64,000 bases of DNA, from positions 1,598,398 to 1,662,397 of the forward strand of contig NZ_KK211187.1 of assembly GCF_000620805.1 (NCBI RefSeq), written 5' to 3'. Shown in pieces: positions 1 through 8,479 of this stretch. Numbering within the stretch: the stretch's first letter is position 1; every line of letters begins with the position of its first letter. The DNA comes from Exiguobacterium undae DSM 14481 (GTDB taxonomy: Bacteria; Bacillota; Bacilli; Exiguobacteriales; Exiguobacteriaceae). A program made the translations under genes and the position numbers. The notes under the pieces are model-generated. The model worked only from the letters and a program-made list of their open reading frames with translations. It was not told where the DNA came from and ran no database searches.

Positions 1-56
1 CTCTGGATTGTTCCATTTGGTTTCAAAAAAATCAAAATTATGTAAATTTTCTTTTC

Positions 57-85
57 TTGTCATGAAAAGTTCGTTACGCTGATAG
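57..85 (+). promoter_or_regulatory. Possible promoter of the first operon
   Basis: TTGTCA at 57-62 is followed after 17 bases by TGATAG at 80-85, a fair -35 but weak -10 match. The 56 bases before it are AT-rich and carry no gene I can support. Confidence 0.3.
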
Positions 86-119
86 GACATACGATACGTA
101 AAATGAAAGGATGATTCAT

Positions 120-1157
120 ATGCCGACATGGCAACAAAATATCACAGCACTCATGCGCCAGCATGAGATTTCCGGAACGGTACGCGTAACACAATCGGAA
201 CAACCGTTACTGGCAACGGCACATGGTTACGCCAACCGGACATACAACATTCCGAATCAACATTCGACCCGGTTCGGGATCGCTTCAGGATGCAAGCTGT
301 TCACAGCTGTCGCGATTCTTCGGTTGGTCGAAAACAATCAACTGGCGTTAGAAGACGAAGTGTCGAGCTTTCTTGTGTTGGACGGCATCGATTTGCAGGG
401 CGTGACGATTCATCACTTGTTGACACATACGTCCGGAATCGTCGACTATTTTGACGAAGAGACGATGGATGACTTCGAAGAGCTGTTTACGACATTTCCA
501 ATGTACCGATTGCGCACACCACGTGATTTTCTGCAATTGGTCGGCAACCGTCCCCGTGTCAACGAGGCAGGTGTCCGTTTTCAATACAACAACTTCGGTT
601 ATGTCTTGTTAGGCATCTTGATTGAAACCATCAGTGGTCAATCCTTCCCCGAGTTCATCCAACACCATATCTTTGACCGGGCGCAGATGAAGCGATCGGG
701 TTATTTTTCCTTTGACGCCTTGCCTGAGGATACGGCAATCGGATACATCGATCAGACCGCTGGATCGTGGCGGACGAATCAATACGCGTTGCCGGTCATC
801 GGTGGACCTGATGGTGGAGCGTTTGTGACAGTGGATGACTTAGAACGCTTTTGGCAGGCCTTGATGAGCCACACTCTCCTGTCCCAATCCTTCACTGAAC
901 TGCTCTTCCAACCACATGTGACGGAACGGGAAACGTCGGGGTATGGATACGGTGTCTGGCTCGAGCTGACCAGTGCCGGAGACGTCTGGAAATACCACAT
1001 CATGGGTTATGATCCGGGCGTCAGCTGCCACTCCGCCTACTATCCGCATGATGCTACGATTGTTTCTGTCTTATGCAATCAGTCAAAAGGTGCCTACACG
1101 ATCAGCAAGGCTGTCGAAGAAACGTTGTTCAAGTGTGCAAAGGAGGAGCGTTCATGA
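120..1157 (+). CDS. Serine hydrolase, beta-lactamase/DD-peptidase (class C) fold
   Basis: The 345-residue protein belongs to the beta-lactamase-like serine hydrolases (Pfam Beta-lactamase, PF00144). The nucleophile motif is S-G-C-K at residues 56-59 and the second motif is Y-N-N at 156-158. A later I-M-G-Y-D-P-G segment fits the third, active-site-closing motif. No signal peptide is visible, so a cytoplasmic esterase or peptidase role is more likely than cell-wall work; the substrate is unknown. Start: an ATG at 111 lies inside the ribosome binding site AAAGGA, so ATG 120 with an 8-base spacer is preferred. It is the first gene of a three-gene operon and overlaps the next gene by four bases. 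Confidence 0.88.
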   Translation: MPTWQQNITALMRQHEISGTVRVTQSEQPLLATAHGYANRTYNIPNQHSTRFGIASGCKLFTAVAILRLVENNQLALEDEVSSFLVLDGIDLQGVTIHHLLTHTSGIVDYFDEETMDDFEELFTTFPMYRLRTPRDFLQLVGNRPRVNEAGVRFQYNNFGYVLLGILIETISGQSFPEFIQHHIFDRAQMKRSGYFSFDALPEDTAIGYIDQTAGSWRTNQYALPVIGGPDGGAFVTVDDLERFWQALMSHTLLSQSFTELLFQPHVTERETSGYGYGVWLELTSAGDVWKYHIMGYDPGVSCHSAYYPHDATIVSVLCNQSKGAYTISKAVEETLFKCAKEERS

Positions 1158-1558
1158 ATTTTTACACGGCAAGCAGCTTCCGCAACATCGAAGACGTCCA
1201 ATTCATAAACGACCGACTGATCAAGCAAGGTCATCACCTGACGTACGACTGGACACAATCGGAACGGGTCGATATGCCGGCTGCCCTGCAACGGATCGGA
1301 CAGCTGGAACTCGATGCCGTCCAGGCGAGCGATTGCTTGATTTTAGTACTCCCTGCCGGAAAAGGCAGCCACGTCGAGCTCGGGATTGCCCTTGCCAACC
1401 GGATTCCGGTTTTCCTTTGTATGCTCGATTCGACGAGTTGGACCGGTTCGGAAGCGAGCACGTTTTATCATATCGGTGATGTCAGACCGTGCTTCGGTCA
1501 AACTGAGGACTGGGTCCGGACCATCCTCGACGCGATGGCTGAGCGGACAGTCCGATGA
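1154..1558 (+). CDS. Nucleoside 2-deoxyribosyltransferase-like protein
   Basis: The 134-residue protein has the layout of the nucleoside 2-deoxyribosyltransferase / DUF4406-like Rossmann family. It opens with a beta strand and F-Y-T-A-S-S-F-R. A D-C-L-I-L-V-L-P strand follows, then G-S-H-V-E-L-G, where the glutamate aligns with the catalytic Glu of true transferases. That suggests base exchange on, or binding of, a nucleoside or nucleotide sugar, but many members are unassigned. The start ATG 1154 overlaps the previous stop (ATGA), with AAGGAGG just upstream. An upstream in-frame extension is rejected because it runs through the previous gene. The next gene also overlaps by four bases, indicating translational coupling. 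Confidence 0.75.
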   Translation: MNFYTASSFRNIEDVQFINDRLIKQGHHLTYDWTQSERVDMPAALQRIGQLELDAVQASDCLILVLPAGKGSHVELGIALANRIPVFLCMLDSTSWTGSEASTFYHIGDVRPCFGQTEDWVRTILDAMAERTVR

Positions 1559-2112
1559 GGCGGATCGTTCTTCTGACCGTCGGCAAGACACATGCCGGAA
1601 AATCAACGTTTGCCGACCGCTTGTCCCGGTTGTACCCATCGTTTCTTGTTATCGATCAAGACGTGCATGCCCGTTTCCTGAACACCCATTATCAAAAATT
1701 GTTACCGCTCGACGGTCCAAACCACTTAAAACATCAACTGACGGACACGATTGTCGAACATGCCCGTCGTCAGTCTGACCTGCATCTGATTGTCTGCAAT
1801 GCCAATCTGTCAAAAAAACAGCGCATCCGCTTTTTACAACAGTTTCCAAAGGATCAGTACCGAACGATTCTCGTTCACTTTGACCTTGCCGAAGAAGTTC
1901 TGTTGGCGCGGGTTGACGCTTCCATAAAGGATCGTGCGGAAATCCGCGGTGCAGAAGATTACCGGCAGATCTTGTCCCGTCAACGATTGGAACGTCCTGA
2001 ACCGGATGAGGCGGATCAGGTGATCCGGATCCGCACGCAAACCGACATCGAGTCTTTTCTGCAGGACACTGCCTGGTTCATAAATGAGAAAGCGTCGAAA
2101 GGACCTGTTTGA
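1555..2112 (+). CDS. P-loop kinase-like ATPase (AAA family)
   Basis: The 185-residue protein carries a Walker A P-loop G-K-T-H-A-G-K-S at residues 10-17. A V-I-D-Q-D strand follows, and then an alternating alpha/beta fold typical of small metabolite kinases (zeta-toxin/shikimate-kinase-like AAA_33). L-I-V-C-N-A-N resembles a strand leading into the catalytic core, and E-I-R-G may lie in the lid. It probably phosphorylates a small molecule or RNA end; the substrate is not deducible. It is the last gene of the operon begun by the serine hydrolase, overlapping the preceding gene by four bases and ending in a strong hairpin terminator. Confidence 0.75.
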   Translation: MRRIVLLTVGKTHAGKSTFADRLSRLYPSFLVIDQDVHARFLNTHYQKLLPLDGPNHLKHQLTDTIVEHARRQSDLHLIVCNANLSKKQRIRFLQQFPKDQYRTILVHFDLAEEVLLARVDASIKDRAEIRGAEDYRQILSRQRLERPEPDEADQVIRIRTQTDIESFLQDTAWFINEKASKGPV

Positions 2113-2140
2113 GCAAACGGCTCAAGCAGGTCCTTTTTGT
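2098..2140. terminator. Bidirectional rho-independent terminator
   Basis: A 10-base arm AAAGGACCTG pairs with CAGGTCCTTT, followed by a T run on the plus strand. It separates two convergent operons and overlaps the ends of both the P-loop ATPase and the histidine kinase genes. Confidence 0.85.
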
Positions 2141-3441
2141 GGTATTTGAATCCGGGCAGACGTTTCTTGACCGGGTGTGCTGTCAAGAGTCACCGCACCG
2201 CCGTGTAATTCGACGATTCGTTTGACAATCGACAAGCCAAGTCCGTGACCATCCGTTGTCCGTGAGGTTTCGCCCTGATAAAAACGGTCAAACACGAATG
2301 GGAGCTCCGCCGCCGAAATGCCTTTTCCTTGATCGGTGATGGTCAACGTCACATCCGTTGCTTGTGTCAGCCGAATCGACAGGACGCCGTTTACCGGTGA
2401 GAAATAAACCGCATTTTGCAGAAGATTGAGTAAAACCTGTTGCATCAGTTCCTCTTCCCAGACGACCGTCACTTCCGCCAACTCGAGATCGAGGATCAGA
2501 TGTTTGTCTGTCCACTGGGATTCCAGTAACAGCAAAGCATGACGGACCTGTTCATCAAAACGATAGGCTTTCCGCTGGATGATTGACTGATGATCGAGCC
2601 GCGATAACCGGACAAGATTCGAGGTCAGGCGGGACAGACGGTCACTTTCCTGTCCGATGATCCGGATGTAATGCTGTTGCTTGTCTTCCGGAAGACCGGG
2701 CTGTGCCAGTAACCGGCTGAACCCATGGATCGAGGCGATCGGTGTCTTCAGTTCATGGGAAATCGCCGCCGCCAAATCTTTTGCCAAATATTCGTTTCGT
2801 TGCAAGGCGACGGTCATCTGGTTAAAGTTCTGAATCAAGTTCGCGACTTCATCACTCCCCTGATCCGGAATCTGAATGTCGTAGTTGCCTTGCGTCACTT
2901 CAACAGCGGCTTCACTGATCCGTTTGATCCGTCGGGTCACGAGCCGGACGGCAAACCAGGTCAGGAAAAAGGCGACGGCAATCGTCAGACCGATTCCAAA
3001 CAAGGACGAGTTGCGAATACTTGAGACAAGGTCCTGGTCCGGGTTCGGTGTCGCCATCAAGTAACGTTCGCCGACCTGCCGAATATGAAGCGGACGCTCC
3101 GAAAAGGTTCCGGCGACAGCCACTTCTCCGTTCCGGCGAAGCGTCTCTGTTTCAGTTTCAGACAGTGAAACCATGGTTTGTAAACGATCGGCCGAGACTT
3201 CCGTCGTCTCAATCACCGATTGTTCGACGTAGCGGCTGGCTGAAGCGAAGGACAGTTCTTGTTCGACCATCAACCGTTCGACGGTACCCGTCCGTTCCGC
3301 CAGTTGTTGTGCGACACCTTGGCGGACCGAATCGAATTGAAAAAAAAACGTTGCCCCAAGCGGAATCAATAACGGCAACAGCAGCAAGCCAAACAAGATG
3401 AGGAAAAACCGACCGGAGATTGACTGGAAAAACGGCTTCAT
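2122..3441 (-). CDS. Two-component sensor histidine kinase, HAMP type
   Basis: The 439-residue membrane kinase has TM1 at about 10-34, an extracytoplasmic sensor region of about 110 residues, TM2 at about 146-168, a HAMP domain to about 220, HisKA and HATPase_c. The phosphorylated histidine is in S-H-E-L-K-T-P, His229. The N box N-L-L-Q-N-A, the G1 box D-Q-G-K-G-I and the G2 box G-H-G-L-G-L are intact, so the kinase should be active. It overlaps the response regulator gene by four bases and lies at the end of the adaptor-ATPase-permease operon. By analogy with Yvr/Ykn-type loci of Bacillus it probably senses an envelope or antibiotic signal that the exporter answers. Confidence 0.93.
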   Translation of the reverse strand: MKPFFQSISGRFFLILFGLLLLPLLIPLGATFFFQFDSVRQGVAQQLAERTGTVERLMVEQELSFASASRYVEQSVIETTEVSADRLQTMVSLSETETETLRRNGEVAVAGTFSERPLHIRQVGERYLMATPNPDQDLVSSIRNSSLFGIGLTIAVAFFLTWFAVRLVTRRIKRISEAAVEVTQGNYDIQIPDQGSDEVANLIQNFNQMTVALQRNEYLAKDLAAAISHELKTPIASIHGFSRLLAQPGLPEDKQQHYIRIIGQESDRLSRLTSNLVRLSRLDHQSIIQRKAYRFDEQVRHALLLLESQWTDKHLILDLELAEVTVVWEEELMQQVLLNLLQNAVYFSPVNGVLSIRLTQATDVTLTITDQGKGISAAELPFVFDRFYQGETSRTTDGHGLGLSIVKRIVELHGGAVTLDSTPGQETSARIQIPQKGPA

Positions 3442-4109
3442 AACACGACCCCTTTGTAGCCGAGTCCCCAGACCGTCTCGATTGTAAAGACTTCATACTG
3501 ATTAAATTTATCCCGTAACCGTTTGACATGGACATCAACTGTCCGGCTGTCACTTTCAACATCATATCCCCAAATCTCATCCATTAACTGTTGGCGTGTG
3601 AAAATCTGTTTCGGTTGGGACAACAGACGATAGAGCAATTGAAATTCCTTTTGCGGTAACGTCAGTTCGCCGTCCGGTGTGACGACGGTCGCATCCCGCA
3701 TCCGTAACGTCAACGTCTTCACGACAAGTTCCTGCGTCGCGACGATTTTGGATCGCCGAAGCAAAGCATGAATCCGTAACAGCCATTCATCAAGATCAAC
3801 CGGCTTGACCAGATAATCATCGACGCCGGTCACGAATCCCGCTTCCTTATCAGCAAACGTATCAAGGACCGTCAGCATCAAAATTGGCAGATCATACCCG
3901 GCTTGCCGCAACGCATGGACGAGTTCGATGCCTGAGACTTGCGGCATCATGACGTCCGTGACAAGCAGATCGATGTGTTGTTCGTCAAAGCAGGCAAGCG
4001 CTTGTGCTCCGTCTGCGGCTTCGATCGTCCGGAATCCTGCCGTACGTAAAGTCTCTCCTAACAGGTACCGGACATGTGGATCATCTTCTGCAATCAGGAT
4101 GGTAACCAT
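3438..4109 (-). CDS. OmpR/PhoB-family response regulator
   Basis: The 223-residue protein has a receiver domain at 1-120: acidic pair D9-D10, phospho-acceptor D52 in V-T-D-V-M-M-P, and the conserved Lys in L-V-K-P. A winged-helix DNA-binding domain follows at about 130-223, with the typical R-T-V-D-V-H-V-K-R-L-R recognition helix. It pairs with the overlapping histidine kinase. Its position directly behind the ABC efflux genes suggests that it controls this same operon, and perhaps the divergent one at 6971. Both phospho-transfer and DNA-binding signatures look intact. Confidence 0.94.
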   Translation of the reverse strand: MVTILIAEDDPHVRYLLGETLRTAGFRTIEAADGAQALACFDEQHIDLLVTDVMMPQVSGIELVHALRQAGYDLPILMLTVLDTFADKEAGFVTGVDDYLVKPVDLDEWLLRIHALLRRSKIVATQELVVKTLTLRMRDATVVTPDGELTLPQKEFQLLYRLLSQPKQIFTRQQLMDEIWGYDVESDSRTVDVHVKRLRDKFNQYEVFTIETVWGLGYKGVVL

Positions 4110-4121
4110 CCCACACCTCCT

Positions 4122-5267
4122 TTACGCATTGCGCAGGGCTTCAATCGGATGGAGCAACGACGCTTTTCGAGCGGGCGCATATCCGAAGACGACCCCGACG
4201 AGCATTGAGAAACCGGCTGCAAGGAGCAACGTCCCGACGGAAATCGTAAACGTCGTCCCGATCAACAGACTGACGAGATATGCCAGACCGACCCCGACGA
4301 TGATGCCGATCCCACCACCCATCAAGGATAATAAGATCGACTCGAGTAAAAATTGGAGCCGAATCGCCCGTGGGCGTGCGCCGAGTGCTTTGCGCAGACC
4401 GATTTCCGTCGTCCGCTCCGTGACCGAGACGAGCATCATATTCATGATTCCGATGCCGCCGACAATCAAGGAGATCGAGGCAATCCCGGTTAACAGCAAC
4501 GACAACATCGTATTGATTTGATCAATTGAATCGAGGGCTTCATCAAGACTGACGATCGTATAGCGGTCTTCCTGTTCATTATAGAATTGATACATTTTCG
4601 CGGACAGATCCCGTTTGACGGTCGCGACGTCGGCCGACTCCTCTTTGAAGACATCGACTTGTTGCACCGTGTCGATGTCAAGCGTCCGCAGTGCCGTCGT
4701 ATACGGAATCACGATTTCCTCCGAGTCGGTATCACTCACGCCGATGACCTGATACGTCAAACCGTTCAGGAACAGCGACTGTCCGACCGGTTCCTGTCCC
4801 GGAAAAAGTGTCCGGGCAACGGAGGGACTGATGACGGCGACGACGGTTTCCTGCTCGACATCACTGATTTTGATTTCCCGTCCCTGTGTGACATCGGCCG
4901 ATTCCTGGTAGTAGATGTGATTGCGGCCGCTGATCGTCACGTCATCGAGTCGGGCGTCTGCCGACCGCACCGATAATTGAGTCGTCAACGTCGGGGCAAT
5001 ACCGCGTGTCCCGTCGACTTGATTTAACTCTTCCAGTTGCCCTTGGGATAATCCTGCTTTTAACGGAGACGTCGTCGTTTGAATCGTCAATTTGTTTGCC
5101 CCAAACGTCGAGACTTCGGCATTGATCGAGGCAGTCGCCCCGTTAACGATTGAAATCAGAGCGATGATGGAAGCAACACCGATGATGACCCCGAGTGTCG
5201 TCAGAAAGGACCGCATTTTATGATGGACGATATTCGTCCAGGCCATCCGAAAGGTTTCGCGTATCAT
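4122..5267 (-). CDS. MacB-type ABC transporter permease (FtsX family)
   Basis: The 381-residue permease has the standard MacB layout: TM1 at about 18-40, a periplasm-facing MacB-PCD domain of about 220 residues, and an FtsX domain with three further helices. R-K-A-L-G-A-R is the coupling helix that contacts the ATPase. The C-terminal P-A-R-K-A and P-I-E-A-L-R are typical. It acts mechanically with the ATPase and adaptor encoded just upstream, moving a peptide or lipid-like compound off the membrane. The ATPase stop overlaps this start by four bases and the response regulator follows 12 bases later. Confidence 0.92.
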   Translation of the reverse strand: MIRETFRMAWTNIVHHKMRSFLTTLGVIIGVASIIALISIVNGATASINAEVSTFGANKLTIQTTTSPLKAGLSQGQLEELNQVDGTRGIAPTLTTQLSVRSADARLDDVTISGRNHIYYQESADVTQGREIKISDVEQETVVAVISPSVARTLFPGQEPVGQSLFLNGLTYQVIGVSDTDSEEIVIPYTTALRTLDIDTVQQVDVFKEESADVATVKRDLSAKMYQFYNEQEDRYTIVSLDEALDSIDQINTMLSLLLTGIASISLIVGGIGIMNMMLVSVTERTTEIGLRKALGARPRAIRLQFLLESILLSLMGGGIGIIVGVGLAYLVSLLIGTTFTISVGTLLLAAGFSMLVGVVFGYAPARKASLLHPIEALRNA

Positions 5268-5944
5268 GGATGACTCGCCTCCTGTACCTGTCCGTCTTCA
5301 ATCCGGACGATTCGTTTCGCCTGTTTCGCAATCGTAATGTCGTGGGTGATCATGACGATCGTCTTCCCTTCGTCCGCCAACTCGTGAAACAAGCCCATGA
5401 TTTGCTGGCCGGTCTTTTGGTCGAGTGCCCCGGTCGGTTCATCCGCCAGCAGCAGCGTCGGTTTCGTGACGAGTGCCCGGGCAATCGCGACCCGTTGCTG
5501 TTGCCCGCCGGACAACTGATGCGGATAGACACTCCCCTTTTCCCCGAGTCCGACCCGGGTCAGCAAATCGACCGCCCGCCGGCGTCGTTCTTTTGGCGAG
5601 ACGCCCGCATAAATCAGCGGCAACTCGATGTTCTGCAGGACCGTCAATCGCGGTAACAGTTGGAACTGTTGAAAGATGAAGCCGACTTCCTGATTCCGGA
5701 TCCGGGCAAGTTCATCTTCAGACAGTTGGCTGACATCCTGGTGTTGCAGGTGATAGTTGCCGCTCGACGGGATGTCGAGACAGCCGATGATGTTCATCAA
5801 GGTCGACTTACCGGATCCCGACGGACCGAGGATCGTCACGTATTCCCCGGCCTCGATCGATAAATCGACATCTTTCAAAACCGTTTGCCGGTTTTCGCCT
5901 GCCCCGTAAGCTTTCGTAATCTGTGTTAACTCGACGACGGCCAT
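5264..5944 (-). CDS. MacB/LolD-type ABC transporter ATP-binding protein
   Basis: The 226-residue ATPase has Walker [11 protein letters not shown]-loop F-Q-Q-F, signature L-S-G-G-Q-Q-Q-R, Walker B L-L-L-A-D-E-P and an H-loop in V-M-I-T-H-D. This is the typical MacB/LolD subclass that powers FtsX-type permeases. It overlaps the permease start by four bases and its own start abuts the adaptor stop, so the three are co-translated. All catalytic motifs are intact. Confidence 0.95.
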   Translation of the reverse strand: MAVVELTQITKAYGAGENRQTVLKDVDLSIEAGEYVTILGPSGSGKSTLMNIIGCLDIPSSGNYHLQHQDVSQLSEDELARIRNQEVGFIFQQFQLLPRLTVLQNIELPLIYAGVSPKERRRRAVDLLTRVGLGEKGSVYPHQLSGGQQQRVAIARALVTKPTLLLADEPTGALDQKTGQQIMGLFHELADEGKTIVMITHDITIAKQAKRIVRIEDGQVQEASHP

Positions 5945-6804
5945 TACGATGCACCTCCCGGAGGAGTCGGTAACAGACCCGAACTGCCTTGTTCGGTCGG
6001 CAACACGACATAGTCATCAACGGACAGACCTTGTTTGATTTCAATGTCTTGCCCGTCCGTCACTCCGGTCGTGATGAACCGGCGGACAACTTCGCCTTCT
6101 TCTTCGACGTAGACGTACGGACGGTCATTTTCCGTATACTCGACGACATCGAGTGACAAGACGGGCGCCTCCTTGACCAATTGTTTGTTGATGCGGGCCT
6201 CGACGGTCATGCCGACACGCAGTTGGTCCGGCTCATCGATCGTGACGTCCGCCGTGAAGTAAGACAGTCCATTCTCCGTGACCGCTTCTTTACCAACCGA
6301 TTCCACCGTACCGTCCACCGTTTCGTCCAAGCCGTTTACACGCAACTCAACCGACTGATCTTGTTTGAGGCGATGGATATCCTGTTCATCGACCTTCAGT
6401 TGAACGGTCAAATCACTATAGTCCGTGATGACGGCGAGTGACGTGTTGGGTCCGTAGATGGCATTTGGTTCGACATCAAGCTTGGCGATTTCACCCGTGA
6501 TCGGGGCTTGATACGTTTTGCCACTCATGCTTGAAAACAGAGTGTCCCCCGCCTTGACTTGTTGTCCGACTTTAACCTCGACCGCCTTGACTTCGACCAG
6601 CTCATTACTGACGACCGTACTGCGCTTGTCGGCCATGACTTGTCCCGTGAAATGATAATACGTCTGTAACGTTTTTTGTTTGACTTGCTCCCGTTTTAAT
6701 CCATCCGCTGACGATTGTTGCCCCATCGCTGCGACACCGGCTGTCCCGATCAGCAGGATGACTAGCAATCCGATCCACCATTTTCGTTTTTTTGTCTGCT
6801 TCAT
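5944..6804 (-). CDS. Short membrane-fusion (HlyD/MacA-like) adaptor of the ABC exporter
   Basis: The 286-residue protein has an N-terminal signal-anchor helix (about 9-26), then lipoyl, beta-barrel and membrane-proximal domains as in MacA/YknX. The two lipoyl halves are joined directly around the G-D-T-L-F segment, with no alpha-helical hairpin between them. It therefore lacks the coiled coil that reaches an outer-membrane channel in Gram-negative relatives. The start ATG 6804 was chosen because AGGGAGG lies upstream at normal distance; the 19-residue extension has no ribosome site. It is the first gene of the operon: adaptor, ATPase, permease, response regulator, kinase. Confidence 0.9.
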   Translation of the reverse strand: MKQTKKRKWWIGLLVILLIGTAGVAAMGQQSSADGLKREQVKQKTLQTYYHFTGQVMADKRSTVVSNELVEVKAVEVKVGQQVKAGDTLFSSMSGKTYQAPITGEIAKLDVEPNAIYGPNTSLAVITDYSDLTVQLKVDEQDIHRLKQDQSVELRVNGLDETVDGTVESVGKEAVTENGLSYFTADVTIDEPDQLRVGMTVEARINKQLVKEAPVLSLDVVEYTENDRPYVYVEEEGEVVRRFITTGVTDGQDIEIKQGLSVDDYVVLPTEQGSSGLLPTPPGGAS

Positions 6805-6970
6805 CTGTTTGTTCCTCCCTTGTCTTGAATACTCATACTGTAGAAGGAAGTTATGAACCAATTATGAATTCCGGTCGCGTTTCATCAAGAAAATCTTTTT
6901 TTCTTCAATAGACAAAATTTTCAAATAATATTACACTTATTTTACCTTAATTTGTAAAAGGAGTGGTTTG
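6805..6970. promoter_or_regulatory. Divergent promoter region between two ABC operons
   Basis: This 166-base AT-rich segment separates the divergent starts at 6804 and 6971. It must hold promoters for both, and is the likeliest place for the OmpR-type regulator encoded at 3438-4109 to bind. I could not single out a convincing -35/-10 pair. Confidence 0.5.
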
Positions 6971-7666
6971 ATGGATATCTTTGTTAAAGACGTTTCGCAT
7001 ACCTTCAGCCAGGCGGGATTACAGAGTGAAATCTTAAAAGCGTTGACCTGTCAGTTTTCCGCGAATGACATCACCGCCCTTGTCGGTCCGTCCGGATCAG
7101 GGAAATCGACGTTTTTAAGTCTGATCGGCTCGCTCGACCGGCCGACATCGGGGCAAATCGACTATGACGGACAGGACATCACGAAGTGGAAGAACCGGCA
7201 ATTGTCGAAGTTCCGGGCGCAGGAAATTGGCTTTGTCTTCCAACAGTTTCACCTGTTGCCCGCTTTGACGGTCAAAGAAAATCTGCTCGTTCCCTTACTG
7301 AAACAAAAAACCGACTTCAACAAAGAAGACCGGATTGCGGAAATCTTGGAAAAAGTCGGACTCACCGCGAAACAGGATGCCTTGCCGGCGCAATTGTCCG
7401 GCGGGCAACAGCAACGGGTCGCGATCGCTCGAGCCCTGATCAATCGGCCGCGCTGGATTCTCGCCGACGAACCGACCGGTAATCTCGACTCGATCAACGG
7501 GGAGATGATCTTTCAACTGTTGCTCGATCTCCATCAAGAAGAACAATGCGGCATCCTGTTTGTCACGCACGATTTGGCACTCGCGGAGCGGGCGGATCGG
7601 ATTGTGTTCATGCAGGATGGGCAGATTGTCGAAGATCTGCGGAAGCAGACCGTTCGGAGTGTGTAA
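6971..7666 (+). CDS. MacB-type ABC transporter ATP-binding protein
   Basis: The 231-residue ATPase has Walker [11 protein letters not shown]-loop F-Q-Q-F-H-L-L-P, signature L-S-G-G-Q-Q-Q-R, Walker B I-L-A-D-E-P and the H-loop F-V-T-H-D. ATG 6971 with AAAGGAG seven bases upstream is preferred to the TTG at 6968. It leads an operon with a two-helix membrane protein and the 878-residue permease, which it presumably energises. Because two related giant permeases at 46.9-54.3 kb have no ATPase gene nearby, this subunit is also the best candidate in the window to serve them. Confidence 0.93.
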   Translation: MDIFVKDVSHTFSQAGLQSEILKALTCQFSANDITALVGPSGSGKSTFLSLIGSLDRPTSGQIDYDGQDITKWKNRQLSKFRAQEIGFVFQQFHLLPALTVKENLLVPLLKQKTDFNKEDRIAEILEKVGLTAKQDALPAQLSGGQQQRVAIARALINRPRWILADEPTGNLDSINGEMIFQLLLDLHQEEQCGILFVTHDLALAERADRIVFMQDGQIVEDLRKQTVRSV

Positions 7667-7686
7667 AAACGATTCATGAAGGCGAG

Positions 7687-8463
7687 GTGGAATTCATCAA
7701 AACGTTCCGGTCCAAACTCATTATATGCATGATTGGTTCATCCGCCGTCTTTTTTCTGCTGTTGTTTACGACACAATCGGTCTATCAATCCTTTCGGCAA
7801 GCAGACTTTTCTGAACAGGAAACGACGGTGAAACGGGGATGTGGAAAAGATTCGTTGTCAAATCGGATTTTTTCAAAATATAACTGTTCCGAAGGGATCA
7901 TCCGAGAAGATTCCGAGAGTGAAATTCTTGGGGGTGCGACCGGGAAAACGGAAAAGATCGAAGGTCCTTCACGCGGAAAAGTAAAAACGGCTGAATCGGC
8001 CTCTTTCTTCGAAACAACCAAGGAAGCCGCCCGTTCCAAGTCGTCCGATTGGTTATGGGCAGGTCTGTTGCTTGCCGGGTTCTTCATGTTCTTCATCTCT
8101 CATCATTTCAATCAGCGACGGCTCCGGAATCGCCCAATCAGCGAAACTTCCGTAATCCATAACCGGACCGCCTTACCACGACCCTTCTCGATTCATCCGA
8201 CGAGCACATCCAAGATGCCCGTTCCACCGCAGGAATCTGTCCGACTGCTCTTGTTTGACTTCAATCAGCAATTATCAAAACCATTGCAACGCCGACGGCA
8301 CGAGTCGCTGACAGAGTGGACGCAGCGCATTGAGTTGTCGACGTCACTTGCGCCCTACCTGATTACCCGCTATGCAATAGAGACAGATGTTGATCCAAAC
8401 GAACTTCGTCACTTCAAACAGGATTTAACAACGTATTTACGCCATCAGTCTTCCCATCACTGA
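7687..8463 (+). CDS. Two-helix membrane protein of the ABC operon, function unknown
   Basis: The predicted 258-residue protein has a hydrophobic helix at its N-terminus (L-I-I-C-M-I-G then aromatic/Leu-rich) and a second helix around W-L-W-A-G-L-L-L-A-G, so a segment of about 100 residues faces outside. The cytoplasmic C-terminus ends in a charged domain with S-L-T-E-W-T-Q-R-I, faintly like DUF4129 proteins. The start is uncertain: GTG 7687 has only a weak AAGG upstream, ATG 7729 falls inside helix 1, and extensions further upstream run through the ATPase gene. Its location between ATPase and permease suggests an accessory subunit; no family is confidently recognised. Confidence 0.65.
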   Translation: MEFIKTFRSKLIICMIGSSAVFFLLLFTTQSVYQSFRQADFSEQETTVKRGCGKDSLSNRIFSKYNCSEGIIREDSESEILGGATGKTEKIEGPSRGKVKTAESASFFETTKEAARSKSSDWLWAGLLLAGFFMFFISHHFNQRRLRNRPISETSVIHNRTALPRPFSIHPTSTSKMPVPPQESVRLLLFDFNQQLSKPLQRRRHESLTEWTQRIELSTSLAPYLITRYAIETDVDPNELRHFKQDLTTYLRHQSSHH

Positions 8464-8479
8464 ATAAAGGAGAATCCTT

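Noticed and set aside
7546-7686. Extension of the two-helix protein upstream of 7687
   Set aside because: It lies wholly within the ATPase gene and gives a Cys/Arg-rich sequence without a ribosome site.
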